From positions 1,297,128-1,361,127 of the forward strand of contig WBMV01005958.1 in the NCBI GenBank assembly GCA_013396655.1: DNA of 64,000 nt, written 5' to 3'. The translations under genes and the position numbers were made by a program. This DNA is from Campylorhamphus procurvoides. Taxonomy: Eukaryota; Chordata; Aves; Passeriformes; Dendrocolaptidae. The notes below the pieces were generated by a model. That model saw only the letters and a program-made list of their open reading frames with translations. It searched no databases and was not told where the DNA came from. Below are positions 1 through 10,368 of the stretch, in pieces (position 1 is the first letter of the stretch; the number at the start of each line of letters is the position of its first letter).

Positions 1-528
1 CCGAGGAGGAAAGCGGGAAATGTTTCCAGCAGCAGGAGGACGAGGGCTGAGGCTGCTCCCGCGGAGGAGGGACGGCGGGTCTCTCCCTGCCCGCGCATCG
101 CGGCGGAGGGATGCGGAGGGAGGGGATGCTGCCTGCGGGGCGGGCCGGCTGAGCGCATCCCCGGGGCGCTGAGCGTGTGTGTGTGTGTGCCTGTCTGTGC
201 GTGTGTGTCTCTGTGTGCGTGTGTGTCTGTGTGTGTNCTCACACAGACACACACACACGGGAATGATTTCTACAACCCAGCCACGGCACCTTTAGGGCAG
301 CCGATGGGGCTCGCCCCCCTCCCCGGCCCGCCNCGCAGCTGCGGCTCGGGGTTGCCTTTCCCCTACCCCAAGAGCCGGGCATCGGTGCTCAGGTGGGGTC
401 GGGCAGAGGGCTGGGGCAGATCTCCCTCCCCGGGGGGCTTACGGGCGCATCCCTCCGTGCGCGGCGGGGTGCGGTGCCTCCGCCTGGCTCCTCCAGGCTG
501 CTTTTCCTGCCTTGAAGCGGTTCCCGAG
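1..528 (+). other. SLC8A1: candidate non-coding 5' exon (5'UTR) of SLC8A1
   Basis: A donor matching the consensus perfectly (GAG|GTGAGT) has its exon side ending at 528 and its GT at 529-530. It sits at the edge of the CpG-rich region and is on the same strand as the coding exon whose acceptor is at 10361. SLC8A1 start codons lie a few bases inside exon 2, so upstream exons are expected to be untranslated. The 5' end is unknown; the true exon may begin within this interval or before the window. Other alternative first exons could also exist, and I cannot identify them. Confidence 0.4.
175..258. repeat. imperfect (GT)n followed by inverted (CA)n, with an N at the centre
   Basis: Positions 175-236 are mostly GT with interruptions (CCTGTC, GC, CTC). 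Positions 240-258 are CACACAGACACAC and so on. The GT half containing one TCT interruption (219-236) is mirrored by a CA half containing one AGA interruption (241-254), so the two sides are reverse complements around the unresolved base at 237. This gives roughly 14 bp of paired arm. The tract is low complexity and not coding. Confidence 0.85.
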
Positions 529-3164
529 GTGAGTGGTCGGAGGCACCTGCAGCCACGCTGCGATTCTCATTTTCGTCTCGAGCAGCATGTGTTATTAAGG
601 GCTGGCATTAAGCAGCGCTCATCACGTAGGCTTTGTCTAGGTGGAAGCATGGCTAGGGCTCTTCCGTCATCTTGAGTTTAATTCTTTATTCGCAGCCTTG
701 TTGCTTCCCTCCCCACCGAGCCATGCAAAACAACTCCACACTCTGCTCTGTCTCCAAGGCGAACGCAAACTGCCAAAATGTTGCAGAAATGCAGCAAGCA
801 CAAGGGAGAATTGGAGTCTGAAAATGAAAGCTGTAGTAAAACCACAAGGTCACAGGCGTGTGGGTGCGAGTGTGTGATTTCAGGGCTCCTCTTTGCTTGC
901 GCTTTGCAGGAAGCTGTTCCTCCAGTCCAGATGTTGGAAATTTGCGAGTCAGGCAGTGGAAATGAAGGCTGAGAGAGGCTGGGGTTCTCTGTGTGCTCGC
1001 CTGACACTTTCCTAGGTATTCGTGTGCTTTTTGTCACCACCACAAAGAGAAGAGATGCACTTTTATTTAGAAAAGGGAAGCTGGGACACTTACATGTTGA
1101 CATGATGGTGGCATCCAGGAAAAAAAGACCAGTGTTATATGGCTTTGGCTAAGGAGGTGAATATCACCAAAGAAAGGCATTTGTGGTCCCTTGGAAGCAT
1201 CTATTAAATGTTTCTTTCTCCCCTTTTCCTTCCGATTGATTCTTCAATAGCAGCTTTGCCCCTTGGCCAACACAGACATTTAGTCCAAATGGGGAGATAA
1301 TGTAGCATTTCTAGAGCCCTAAGCTGTCTGCCAAGCCATGAACCCCCACCACCAACTCCCCAGGAAAGCTGATGCATTGTCTGACTCCTCTTACACCCCA
1401 CCAGCTCTGTTTCTCTGGAGACATAAACAACTCTGAAGTCAGTGTTGGGGAGCCACATTTACCAAAGCTTTCTACCAGGGTTTGTGTTCAAGATGCCTGA
1501 GGAGGTTGGATGTACTCTTTATGTCGAGCATCTCTGAATGACAGCACAGAGTAGCACAGTTTTAAGCTGATGAAACTTTGCTTTCTTCTTTCTCCCCTAC
1601 TTTCACTAAGATTTTTGTGATCTATGGGCTGTGAATTGCTCCTGAGACTTAAATAAGCTGCAACTAGTTTTCTCTCCTAGTGCTGCTGTACCTGACATGG
1701 CACAAACTTTGGCTTATGTCCTTACTCTTGGGAGTCTCTACAGCACCTTAAATGATATCGTATAGGCATAGCCACTTCTCTACCTTTTGTGGTGTCCTTA
1801 TCTGCTCAGGACTTTCAGGGTTGTGATTTTCTGGTGTTGCATCTAGGACAGAATTTCGTTTTCTGCTGTGGTTTTGAGGGGATACCGTCCTGATGGCTTA
1901 TCAGCGATAAATCGCTGTTCTCAGTGAAACTTAGATCCTGTAATAAAGCCCAGTGACCTCCAAGACACAAGCATCACTGGACAGCCAACCAACAGGTTGG
2001 TCATAGACAACACATGTCTATGGTTTTCCTTGTGACTGCTATGGGGAACAACCTGGAGTTCTGTTCAAGCCCAAGGTGCCATGATCTGCATGTGCTCCTG
2101 GCTCATGGACATCGGTACCACAGCTGTGCAAGTAGTGGATGCACCTGGGTCTGCTGCAGGGTGCTCAGGGCACTGTGCTGTTGAGACTCTGGCATCCAGT
2201 GTGGGCTGAACTCACTGACCAGTCTTTCCCTTACCAAGGGCGTAAGTGGTACCTCTCCAGCTATTTTCAGGAAGCTTGTAGGAACTTGGCTTTTTTTGCT
2301 ATCTCTATCCCTCTGGTGATTTTAGCTGAAATTGGAAAGAGGGGGGAGCGATGTGAACAGACAGACAGACGTGGAAACTGTGATTTCATATTCCTGGCTT
2401 CCTAAGGAAACCTGGCTACAAATAGAAGTGAGATTTGGTGCTGCAAAGAGCTCCTGGGGAGACAGAGAAGGCGGGGGAGTCTGAGGAGAAGGGAGAGGTG
2501 GTTAACCTTGTGTTTGAGGTAGGTAACAAATGCCTGGCACGCACCTGGGCTTAGATGCCCTTTCCTGAGGTCTGGGGGTTTAAAAGCTGGTTGTCTGCTC
2601 AGCGCTAGCATTCAGCTCCCTCTAGAGTCAGCCGTGCCAGAGCTGTGCCTATGGATGGTGACTCTGCTGGGATGTGCTACCACCCTTCCCCAGCCAGGGC
2701 CAGTCATGCAGCTGATGGATGAAGCATGCCAGGGTGAGCCTTTGCCCAGACTAATGTGCTCAGCTCCTGTCTAGTACCATGTCCAAATTGCCCAGGTCAA
2801 CAACCTGCATTTGCCTCAGTCTTTCCCCACACACATATTGCCATGGATGTCTCCCACCTCTTAATCCCTGGATGGTTGCAGGGAGCTAGGGCTGGGGATT
2901 TGTCTCCTCACCCTTGAAGCTTTTTGTTCCTGCAGAGCCCAGGAGAGCATCCTGCTGCACAGAGGACCCACACAGAGCTACAAACACAGTCCAAAAGTAG
3001 TCCCAGAGGGAAGAGTGAACACAGGCATAGAGGAAAGCAACAGGCCTGTTAATTCCTCCCTTCTGGCCCCTTTGGGGCATCTCTGCGCAGATACTTCCTC
3101 CCCAGGCTACCCAGAAGCTTCAGGCTTATTAGCAGTGTTTTATTCTCCCAGCACTCACAGGAGA

Positions 3165-3300
3165 TACTCTTCCCATTTTACAGAAGGAGACCTGGAGCAC
3201 AGGGAGATAAAGGGCTGCCCTGAGATTGCACGGGGAGTCTGTCAGCAAGGCAGCCTCAAAGCTGGTTCATGGAGACCAGGCAGACAGCACTGTGCTTAAA
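3165..3300 (+). mobile_element. MIR-like (CORE-SINE) fragment, degraded
   Basis: The segment begins TTCCCATTTTACAG and continues GGAG, AGCACAGGGAGATAAAG, then a diverged 'TGCCC...GATTGCAC' and 'GTCAGCAAGGCAG' stretch. It ends with sequence resembling the MIR 3' half (CAGGCAGACAGCACTGTGCTT). The order matches my memory of the MIR consensus (cattttacag / gaggcacagagaggttaa / cttgcccaaggtcacac / gtcagtggcag / ctgtgctcttaacc). Ancient MIR/CORE-SINE relics are known in sauropsid genomes. Divergence is high, so the edges are approximate. Confidence 0.5.
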
Positions 3301-3469
3301 TTAGCAAGGGAGATCCACAGGCAGAGGGGAAGACATTCGCAACCCAGGGGGAATCACAGGGCAGAGCCTGATGCTACTTGAGAAAGAAAAGACCAAAGGT
3401 GAGTTGTAGGGATAGAGAAATGGTCTGGAGACAGCCGAGAGTGGAAAAGGAGATGTTTGAAGAAAAACA

Positions 3470-3510
3470 CAAAATAAAACAAACAAACAAACACACAAAA
3501 AAAAACCAAC
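3470..3510. repeat. A-rich (CAAA)n-like low-complexity tract
   Basis: Runs of AAAC/AAACAAAC followed by ACACACAAAAAAAAACC. This is simple A-rich sequence; no retroposed body is recognisable next to it. Confidence 0.7.
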
Positions 3511-5780
3511 TCCAGCAAAATGTAGTAATTCTTCCTTGCTTCTTATTTCCTGGCATATTCCTTGCTGAGATCTTGAGTCGTGGGAGAAAAGGACAACTTG
3601 ACACTTGGTCTCCATGTGTGAAAAGCAAGACTGTGATCTCCCTGACAAACACTTCCAAACTCACTGTCTGCAAGCTGCCCCCAAATTCATCCAATGTGGT
3701 TGAAATTAAATGTCGGGGATGTCTTGTTTTCTCTATTTATCTGTTTGTTTTGGAAAGTTGCTGAGGAAATTGTGGGAGGAGATTGGATGCTTCATTGAAG
3801 AGATAGGATACTTGGAAAAATCAGTTGCAGACTGATAATTATTCTTACTTTTTAATGTCCTTTACAGAAAACAGGGTGGCCTGATGTGTATTTTACTTGA
3901 CTGGCTTCATGGAGGGCTTGTGCCTCTGACTATATTTGGAAAGGTTTTGATGCTTTTTTGTACTGATGCAATCAGGATGCTGATGGCCTGGAAATCATTT
4001 TCCTGATGTGGAGATCTGGAGGGTCATGGGCAAGGGATGCCAACAGGCTGTGCCTGTTTTGGAGTGGCAGAGCTGGGTGGAAGGCAGCAGGAGCCAGGCA
4101 GAGCTGGAGCAGGGAAGTGAGCCAAGGGTTTTCCAAGCTGTGTTTAAAGCGCCGTCACGCTGTGCAGCCCTGAGTGGCAACACAGTATTTGGACTTAGCG
4201 GCTTTCCTCCTTCATCCGGGTCTGGATGTACAGCCAGTGTGGGGGTAGGGTCCTTTTCCTGCTTTGGTGGGTAAATCTCACAGCTGTCAGGAGCTAAGTT
4301 TTACTGAAGCTGTTCCATGGGGTTAGCATCAAGATCAGAAGTGAAGCCCGTGGAGCCTGGGGCTACCTAGACAAATCTCCAAGCACTCCATATCTCCTTG
4401 CACAGCTGTTGGCATCTGTTTTGTGTCCCTTTGCTGTAGGAAGCTGGACCTGGGCTCTTGCCTGATTTGCTGACTGGTGGTCAGAGACCAGACAATTTAT
4501 TTGTTTGGGTTTTTTTCCTACAGCCATGTCTTTTCCCAGTACAGGCTTTGCCCAAGCTGCCTGCTGTAAAGCAGATTGCTGCTTTCAATGAGGCAGAGGT
4601 GTACAGGCTTCAGCATTGCCAGGAAGGGTCAGCAGGAGAGGAGAGGTTTACTAGCCCTCCAGAGATAGGGTGGTGACTGTAAGTCCCACGCGTGAAGGCA
4701 AGGTATGCAGTGCTTTCTGGGAAGGCTGGTTATTGCTTCCAGTACACTCTTTAAGGGCTGCTCTGCTGAAAGAGAAACTGGAAAAGGGGTGTGGCAACTT
4801 GGAGACTTCAGGTCCGACGATGGGATAGGAGGATGGGGCATGGCGGTGAGGGAGATGCTTGTTGGCCAGAAGAGCCTGCCTTTTGGGGGCTTGCTGTCTG
4901 TTCCCCGGGGACAGTGGCAGAAGAATGAGCAGCTGACTTGCTTTGAGGCTCTGTTTCTCTAGCTTGCAGGCTGGCCCTGCCTTGCAGTAACTACTAGCTG
5001 CTTCTTTGTCAGTTTTTGGCCCCTCTGGCCGAAGGGAGACCATCTTTCTCCTGCACCTGACACCAGCAAAGGGTGGTTTGAGCTGCCTTCCCTGTCTCTC
5101 TGCAGCAGGGCACTCTCACTACAAAAAGGTTGTCTCTGTCTCTGACTATGGGATGGGGAAGGGCTGTCTGGGAGTCCCCGTGGTGTTGCAACACACTACT
5201 GCCTTGTGTTCTCCACATCACGTTGAAAAGTTCACACTCTCATGTGAAGAGCAAACTTTCTCCTGGCCCTCTGCAAGCAACCAGGCACCCTGTGGGAAGA
5301 GGGTGCTGCTCCCACCTCCCATACACCAGTGACACGGCTGTGAGGACATCTCCCATACAAGTTGCCAGCCAATTCACAGTAATGATGTTTATTATGAGGC
5401 TGATGTCGCAGTGGGGTAGGCACTGTTGGGGAGCATTGGCAGTGGCTGTAATGGTGTGAACACTGCTGCGTTACAGCTGCTCTGTACAGGTTTTCTACTG
5501 AATGCTGGGGAAAAAAGTTCCCTATGGAAAGTCTCTCAGTCACTCTTTGTGTGGCCACTCATTCCTTGTGAGCCCAGGCCATTTCCTTCCTTGCCGAATC
5601 CTTCTGTAATTAAAGTGCCTGGACTAGCAGTGTTTTTTTCAGTGCTCTTAAAAATAATGGTGCTTCCAGCATGTTGCAGATGGTCATAGACCTGTGTGTG
5701 ATACAGTGGTGTAGGAAAATAACAGGAAGGGTCTTACAGTGGATATTCAAGTCTGAAGTACCCCAATGAATATGGGACTT

Positions 5781-5797
5781 GGGGAGGGGGGGGGGGG
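5781..5797 (+). repeat. G homopolymer with G-quadruplex potential
   Basis: GGGGA followed by twelve consecutive G's (5786-5797). The run offers enough G triplets to fold as a quadruplex in the + strand or in nascent SLC8A1 pre-mRNA. Homopolymer length is often assembly-uncertain. Confidence 0.8.
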
Positions 5798-8700
5798 CTA
5801 CTGCAAAGAAAAAGCTGTGCTTTGTTTAAATGCAGAGCTGCTTTCAGGCTCGCTTTGCATGCAGCGACCAACCAGCCTGAAGGAGCAACGCTGCCAGGGA
5901 AAGATCAGAGCAGAGTCTAAAAGGCTGTTTCCTCCCCATTTGGCAGCTCCTGAGCTGGGGGGCAGGAGCATGAGCTGGCAACATGAGCTCTGTCCTACCA
6001 ATTTGTAAAACCTAGAGCTCCCATGTGCAGCAGGGAGGCAAGTATTTCTGCAACCCTCCTAGCCCTGCTGTGAGCAACAACTGCCTTCCTGGTGTTTCAC
6101 AACAGCAAGGGTTGGAAAAAAGGCAGGACCAACATCCTTTGGCTGGGAGCTACATCTAAACTGAGCTTGCCATGCAGCCTCCTGTGAGTTTTTCTCCCTG
6201 ACTGTGCAAAATGACCTGTTGGCATCCCAGGGGAGCTTGTTCAAAAAGGGAAGGGGCTCAGCTGTGACTTCAGGAGGGTGCGGGTTGGGGTCTGTCTCTC
6301 CTGGTTAGCTCTAGCTCCCACTGAGAGCTCTCCAGCAGCCCCAGGACAATTCAACTCCTGCAGTGGTAAAATGGGCTCTGGGTGCTGTCCCTGAACATTG
6401 AGAAGTGCTTATGGGCAGGGCTGTGCTGGCCTAGGATGGTGGTTTGGAGTTTTTCACCACATATGTAAGGCCAGCACTGAGCCTGAGAGCAGCCTGTGTG
6501 CCTGTCCTGTGAGGCATTGGGGTAGTGCTCCAAGGCCAGGAGCACCACGGCAGGCAGGGTTTGCCAGGGCTGCCAGCCTGACACACTGTGCATCAGCACC
6601 CACGCTTGCTTTTATTGTTGATGGCCAGGATGGGAAATGCAATTGAGACACCTTAATGAAAAGCTAACAAAGTTGGGTTTGGAGGGAGGGCTGGTCTTCT
6701 GATAGCCTTGCTTCTCATTGTAGGATAATGTAAATGATTTGTCTGGGAATATTCCTACAGCAATGTGCCGACCATAGGCCAAGACCCTAGGCAAATGCAG
6801 AGTAAGAGGGTCTCTGGGGAACAAGCTGTTTATTTTGGGTTGTACAAATAAAGAAATGCTGATGATTTAATAGCAGCTGCTTCTCAGAGACATTTTTTGT
6901 GGCCAAGCATTTTCTAGCCCTCCCTAACTCCTGAGCCTCACTGTGAACGGGTTTAAGTAGGAAAGCTGGTGATGGGATGTCAGTCTCACTCGAGGACCAC
7001 ACCACACAATGCTGGAGAAAGTAGAACACAGAGCTGGGGAATGCTACTGCTGCTGAAAGAAGGCACATTGTCACAGCTGGTGGGTTTCCCTCTCAAAGCT
7101 CTGGCCATTTCTTACCCCTCTGAGATCTCCAGGAAAGTTCTGCATTTCTTACCTCCTGCCATCTGAAGGAAAAGTATTGTTTGTATGTGGAATGCTGGTT
7201 GGGAATGCCAGAAAGATGGACTGCTCAGATGCAAGCCTCTAGGCCTTTTTTTTCTGCTGTTTAATATAATATGGGACTTGATTTAAAAAAAACAACTAAA
7301 CACAAAAACCAAAACCAACTCAGAGTAGAATGTTTGAAAAGGAAAAGCATGTCGAGTAAAGTTCAAATGATTATTAATTTGATTTCATGCGTGTCTTTTT
7401 TTCTGGATGAGACTTCCGGTGCTCAAATCCTTTTAAGATTGCAGAGTTGGTCCAAAGTGTGATGGGACTCTCCTATGACCTAAATCAGTGACCCAAAGCA
7501 TAATATTTTTTCTAGAACCATCTGTTTTCTCTTCTTGCCAAGGGGATTTCACAATGCCTGATTGCTCTGAATAATTGTACGTGTGTAGGGGTATGACTTG
7601 CCACAGGGAGAAAAATTAACTGAACAAGGGCAGGTGGATGCTCTTGAGTTTTTTTGAAGAAACTACTACCCTTTAGAAGGAAAGGATAAAGAACCATGCA
7701 GCTGAGTAATATTTTATGCCCACAATGATTTTTTCTTAAGCCTACATATTTAAAAAGGATACAAAACTACACTTAGGAGCTATCTGAGATAAACAGAGTA
7801 GGTACCCAGTCTGTGTTTTGACAGCCCCTTTATCCAATGTCTCCATGTCTTGGTTTGGAGCAGTGTGAAACACAGGAATACAGATGCTGGGTGACTAATT
7901 CATGCTTCGGCTAAACTTCAATGACCGTGAATGCACATCTGTTTCAACTTAGCTATCTGCTGAATAGCCTGTAACAAGGTACTCTTCTTTACATACATCA
8001 TGTGTTCAGGTTTTTTTATTTCGGGGTTTGTAAGCAGTGGCTGCAGTTTGCATTTGGGGAAGCAGAGGGTACCCAGGGATTATCATCAGGGGGACAGCGT
8101 TCAGGGCTTCAGAGTCTGGCAGTAAGAGCTTTTTTTGTAGCATTAGCAGGATTTCCAAGACAAACAACATTCTTTTAAATCTATCTTCCTACAAGAGATT
8201 TGCTTTTTCTTGTTCATCTGATCTGTTCTTATCATCCACCTCTCTGACTTGCTCATTTCCTCCACTATGTATCTTTTTCTTTTCTTAATTACAAAATTGG
8301 GAAGTGGGGAGTTGAAGGCAAACCAGCAGTTCCTGGTGAGAAAATGCCATTTATATTAAACTGTCTTGATAAATTCTCAGTATTATTCTTCCAGACCAGT
8401 ATTCCTCCTACAGTATCCATAAATAAAAGCAAACAGAGGAGAGGGCTTTGATCCATCATTACAATGTCTCTTTGTGGAGATTGGGTGCGGGATGGTACTC
8501 ACTGCTTCCTCCAGCCAGTTGTTCACTTGTGCACAGCCCTGTCCCTGCATAACATGCCCCTGCCCTAACAAGGGAGGGCGATTTGTCATAGAGAAGAAGG
8601 AAATGGGCAGTGGTGTCCAGGTGCTTTTTTTTCAGGGAGATGTTGGTGTGTCCCTGTTTAGGACAGTAAATGCTTCTCCTCGGGAACACCTGCTGGGCTG

Positions 8701-10337
8701 TACTATTGCAGTCAGCAATGCAGCATGTGTAGCCTGCTCTGGGGCTGAAGAGACAGCCTTTTTCCCAACTGTGCTGTGAAACAAGCCCTCTTTCAGAAGG
8801 AACAGTGAAGGTGTGCTTAGCCATCCCACTTGAGCCTCAATCACTGTGACTGGGCCCAGCTGGGATGCTGTCACTGGGTGCCACCTTTAGGGTGGTTGGG
8901 TGAGTCTGTGTCTCCCAGGGAATACAGCTGTGAGCTGTCAGACCTGATGCGCTTTTGCTGGAAGACCAGGCAGATGGCAAATGGTAGGATGAGACCTGCC
9001 AGGCGCTGCAAAGGCTGAACGTGAAGAGGCATTGACTCGGTCTGTTGCTCATTTCCCATCTTTGATACGGGCATGGAAATGAGATCCTTCTCTTAGAATT
9101 TAAAACATCTCATGTCTGAGCTTTTTTTATTCTTTTTTATTTCAGGGGTGTGGGTTTTTTATGAGCAAAATCAGTTCAGCTTTTCATATTTTCCAGCGGA
9201 GTCAAGGTATTGACATACTCATTTTCCTGTCTTCATAGAAGCATTTTAAGTACCGTGTGATTAAATTAACTTGGATTGGAGAAGCATAGTATAGCAAAGG
9301 CTCTCCTTGAGGAGAAAATACAACTTTAATAACTAGGGATCTGGCTTTTATTGGCTAGTAAAATAGAGAATGCAACACTGAGCATGCTCGGGGTTTTGCA
9401 GTAAGCATGCTTAAAGGCATCTGTTCTGTTGGTTTATGCACTGTTAACTAACTGCAAACCTCTTTAACAGCTCCTCAGCATTGCGGGAAAATCCTGAGGC
9501 AGGACAAGGGCAAGTACAGCTGTCATCCCTGATGACTGATGTTGTAAATGGAGTGAGAAAGGCCCTTGAAGGGGAAGCCGTCAAAACTGACCTAGTGGGA
9601 AGAAAGCACAGGGACACATTTCCTCTCCAAGCATGCCAAGAGAGCCAGGCTTCGATGCATATGGGGCTCTTTCCAGTTTTGGGAAGGTGCAAAGTGATGC
9701 GCTGTGGAAGGAATGGCTCCAAAATCATTAATTACAGGCTGCCCTTCTGGTGTGCCTTATGACCAACTTACTGTTAAGAATAAGGCTTTGCCAGGGCTTG
9801 AGCTTACTTCGTGCAGATTTCTGATATGGAGTAGATGTTTGGGAGGACTGTTAGCAAGAAAAGGCTGTGAAATGCATAGTTTACAGTGATTTAAAATGGC
9901 AAGTATAAAAATATTTTTTAAACATGATGAGGTGATAGTAGATTTCTCTCTCCTTTCCTGCTCTTACCCTGAATTCCACTGAGTGCACTGTAATTTCGAA
10001 ATGGGAAACACTGCCAGCTGTGAAGCAGAATGATGGGCTTTAATTCGATGAGGAACAAGAAAATGCAATTGAACAAACAGACTTTCAGCAAAGAGAAAGA
10101 AACCTCATAGTAGCTAAAGGGGGTGGGTGCTAACCTATTGGTAGCAGCTGAATCCGTCCTTGTTTACATGACTGAACTAGATGATTTCTACATGGAAAAC
10201 GTCAGTAATCATAACAAAACAGGCTCATTCAATGGGTCTTCTTGACTAACAGGATAACTTGATTATATGTTTGGGAAAAATGGGAAATAAAGAGGGTGGA
10301 GAGGAAAACCTGTTATCTCTGGTTGGCCTCACTTAAT

Positions 10338-10361
10338 GCATCTTTTCTTTTGTCTCTGCAG
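10338..10361 (+). other. SLC8A1: splice acceptor of SLC8A1 coding exon 2
   Basis: A pyrimidine-rich tract (CATCTTTTCTTTTGTCTCTG) runs directly into CAG, with the AG at 10360-10361. The exon would begin GTTGAGGATG at 10362, placing the first in-frame ATG seven bases into the exon. SLC8A1 exon 2 is known to carry the start codon shortly after its 5' edge. Confidence 0.85.
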
Positions 10362-10368
10362 GTTGAGG
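10362..10368 (+). other. SLC8A1: 5'UTR part of SLC8A1 exon 2
   Basis: Seven bases (GTTGAGG) between the acceptor and the first ATG. They supply an A at -3 and a G at -1 for the ATG at 10369. The coding frame stays open through these bases and back into the intron to an ATG at 10336, which matters for circular forms of the exon. Confidence 0.75.

Larger units (their letters stand above)
1..530 (+). promoter_or_regulatory. SLC8A1: GC-rich CpG island-like region, probable SLC8A1 promoter
   Basis: By eye this is the most GC- and CpG-dense part of the left side of the window. It has repeated GCGGAGG/GGAGGG-type motifs at about 25-125 and runs of C and G around 300-340. No TATA box stands out. It lies about 10 kb upstream of the first coding exon of SLC8A1 and on the same strand is followed by a perfect splice donor. 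Mammalian SLC8A1 uses several alternative non-coding first exons with tissue-specific promoters, and the brain-type one is GC-rich and TATA-less; this region fits that type. The assignment to a particular promoter is inference. The island may extend left of the window, so the transcription start cannot be placed. Two single N's, at 237 and 333, fall inside it. Confidence 0.5.
529..10361 (+). other. SLC8A1: intron 1 of SLC8A1 (inferred)
   Basis: Inferred intron between the candidate 5'UTR exon donor (GT at 529-530) and the coding-exon acceptor (AG at 10360-10361). I see no convincing coding exon here; open frames are short and lack protein-like composition or splice-site support. Its recognisable contents are a MIR-like SINE at about 3165-3300, an A/CA-rich tract at about 3470-3510 and a G-run at 5781-5797. 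The last kilobase (about 9100-10290) is AT-rich and non-repetitive, of the kind often conserved near coding exons. Alternative first exons may be hidden here. Confidence 0.45.

Noticed and set aside
175..675. 166-codon ORF over the GC-rich leader
   Set aside because: It starts inside a GT repeat, crosses two N's and the candidate splice donor, and has repeat-derived Val/Cys residues.
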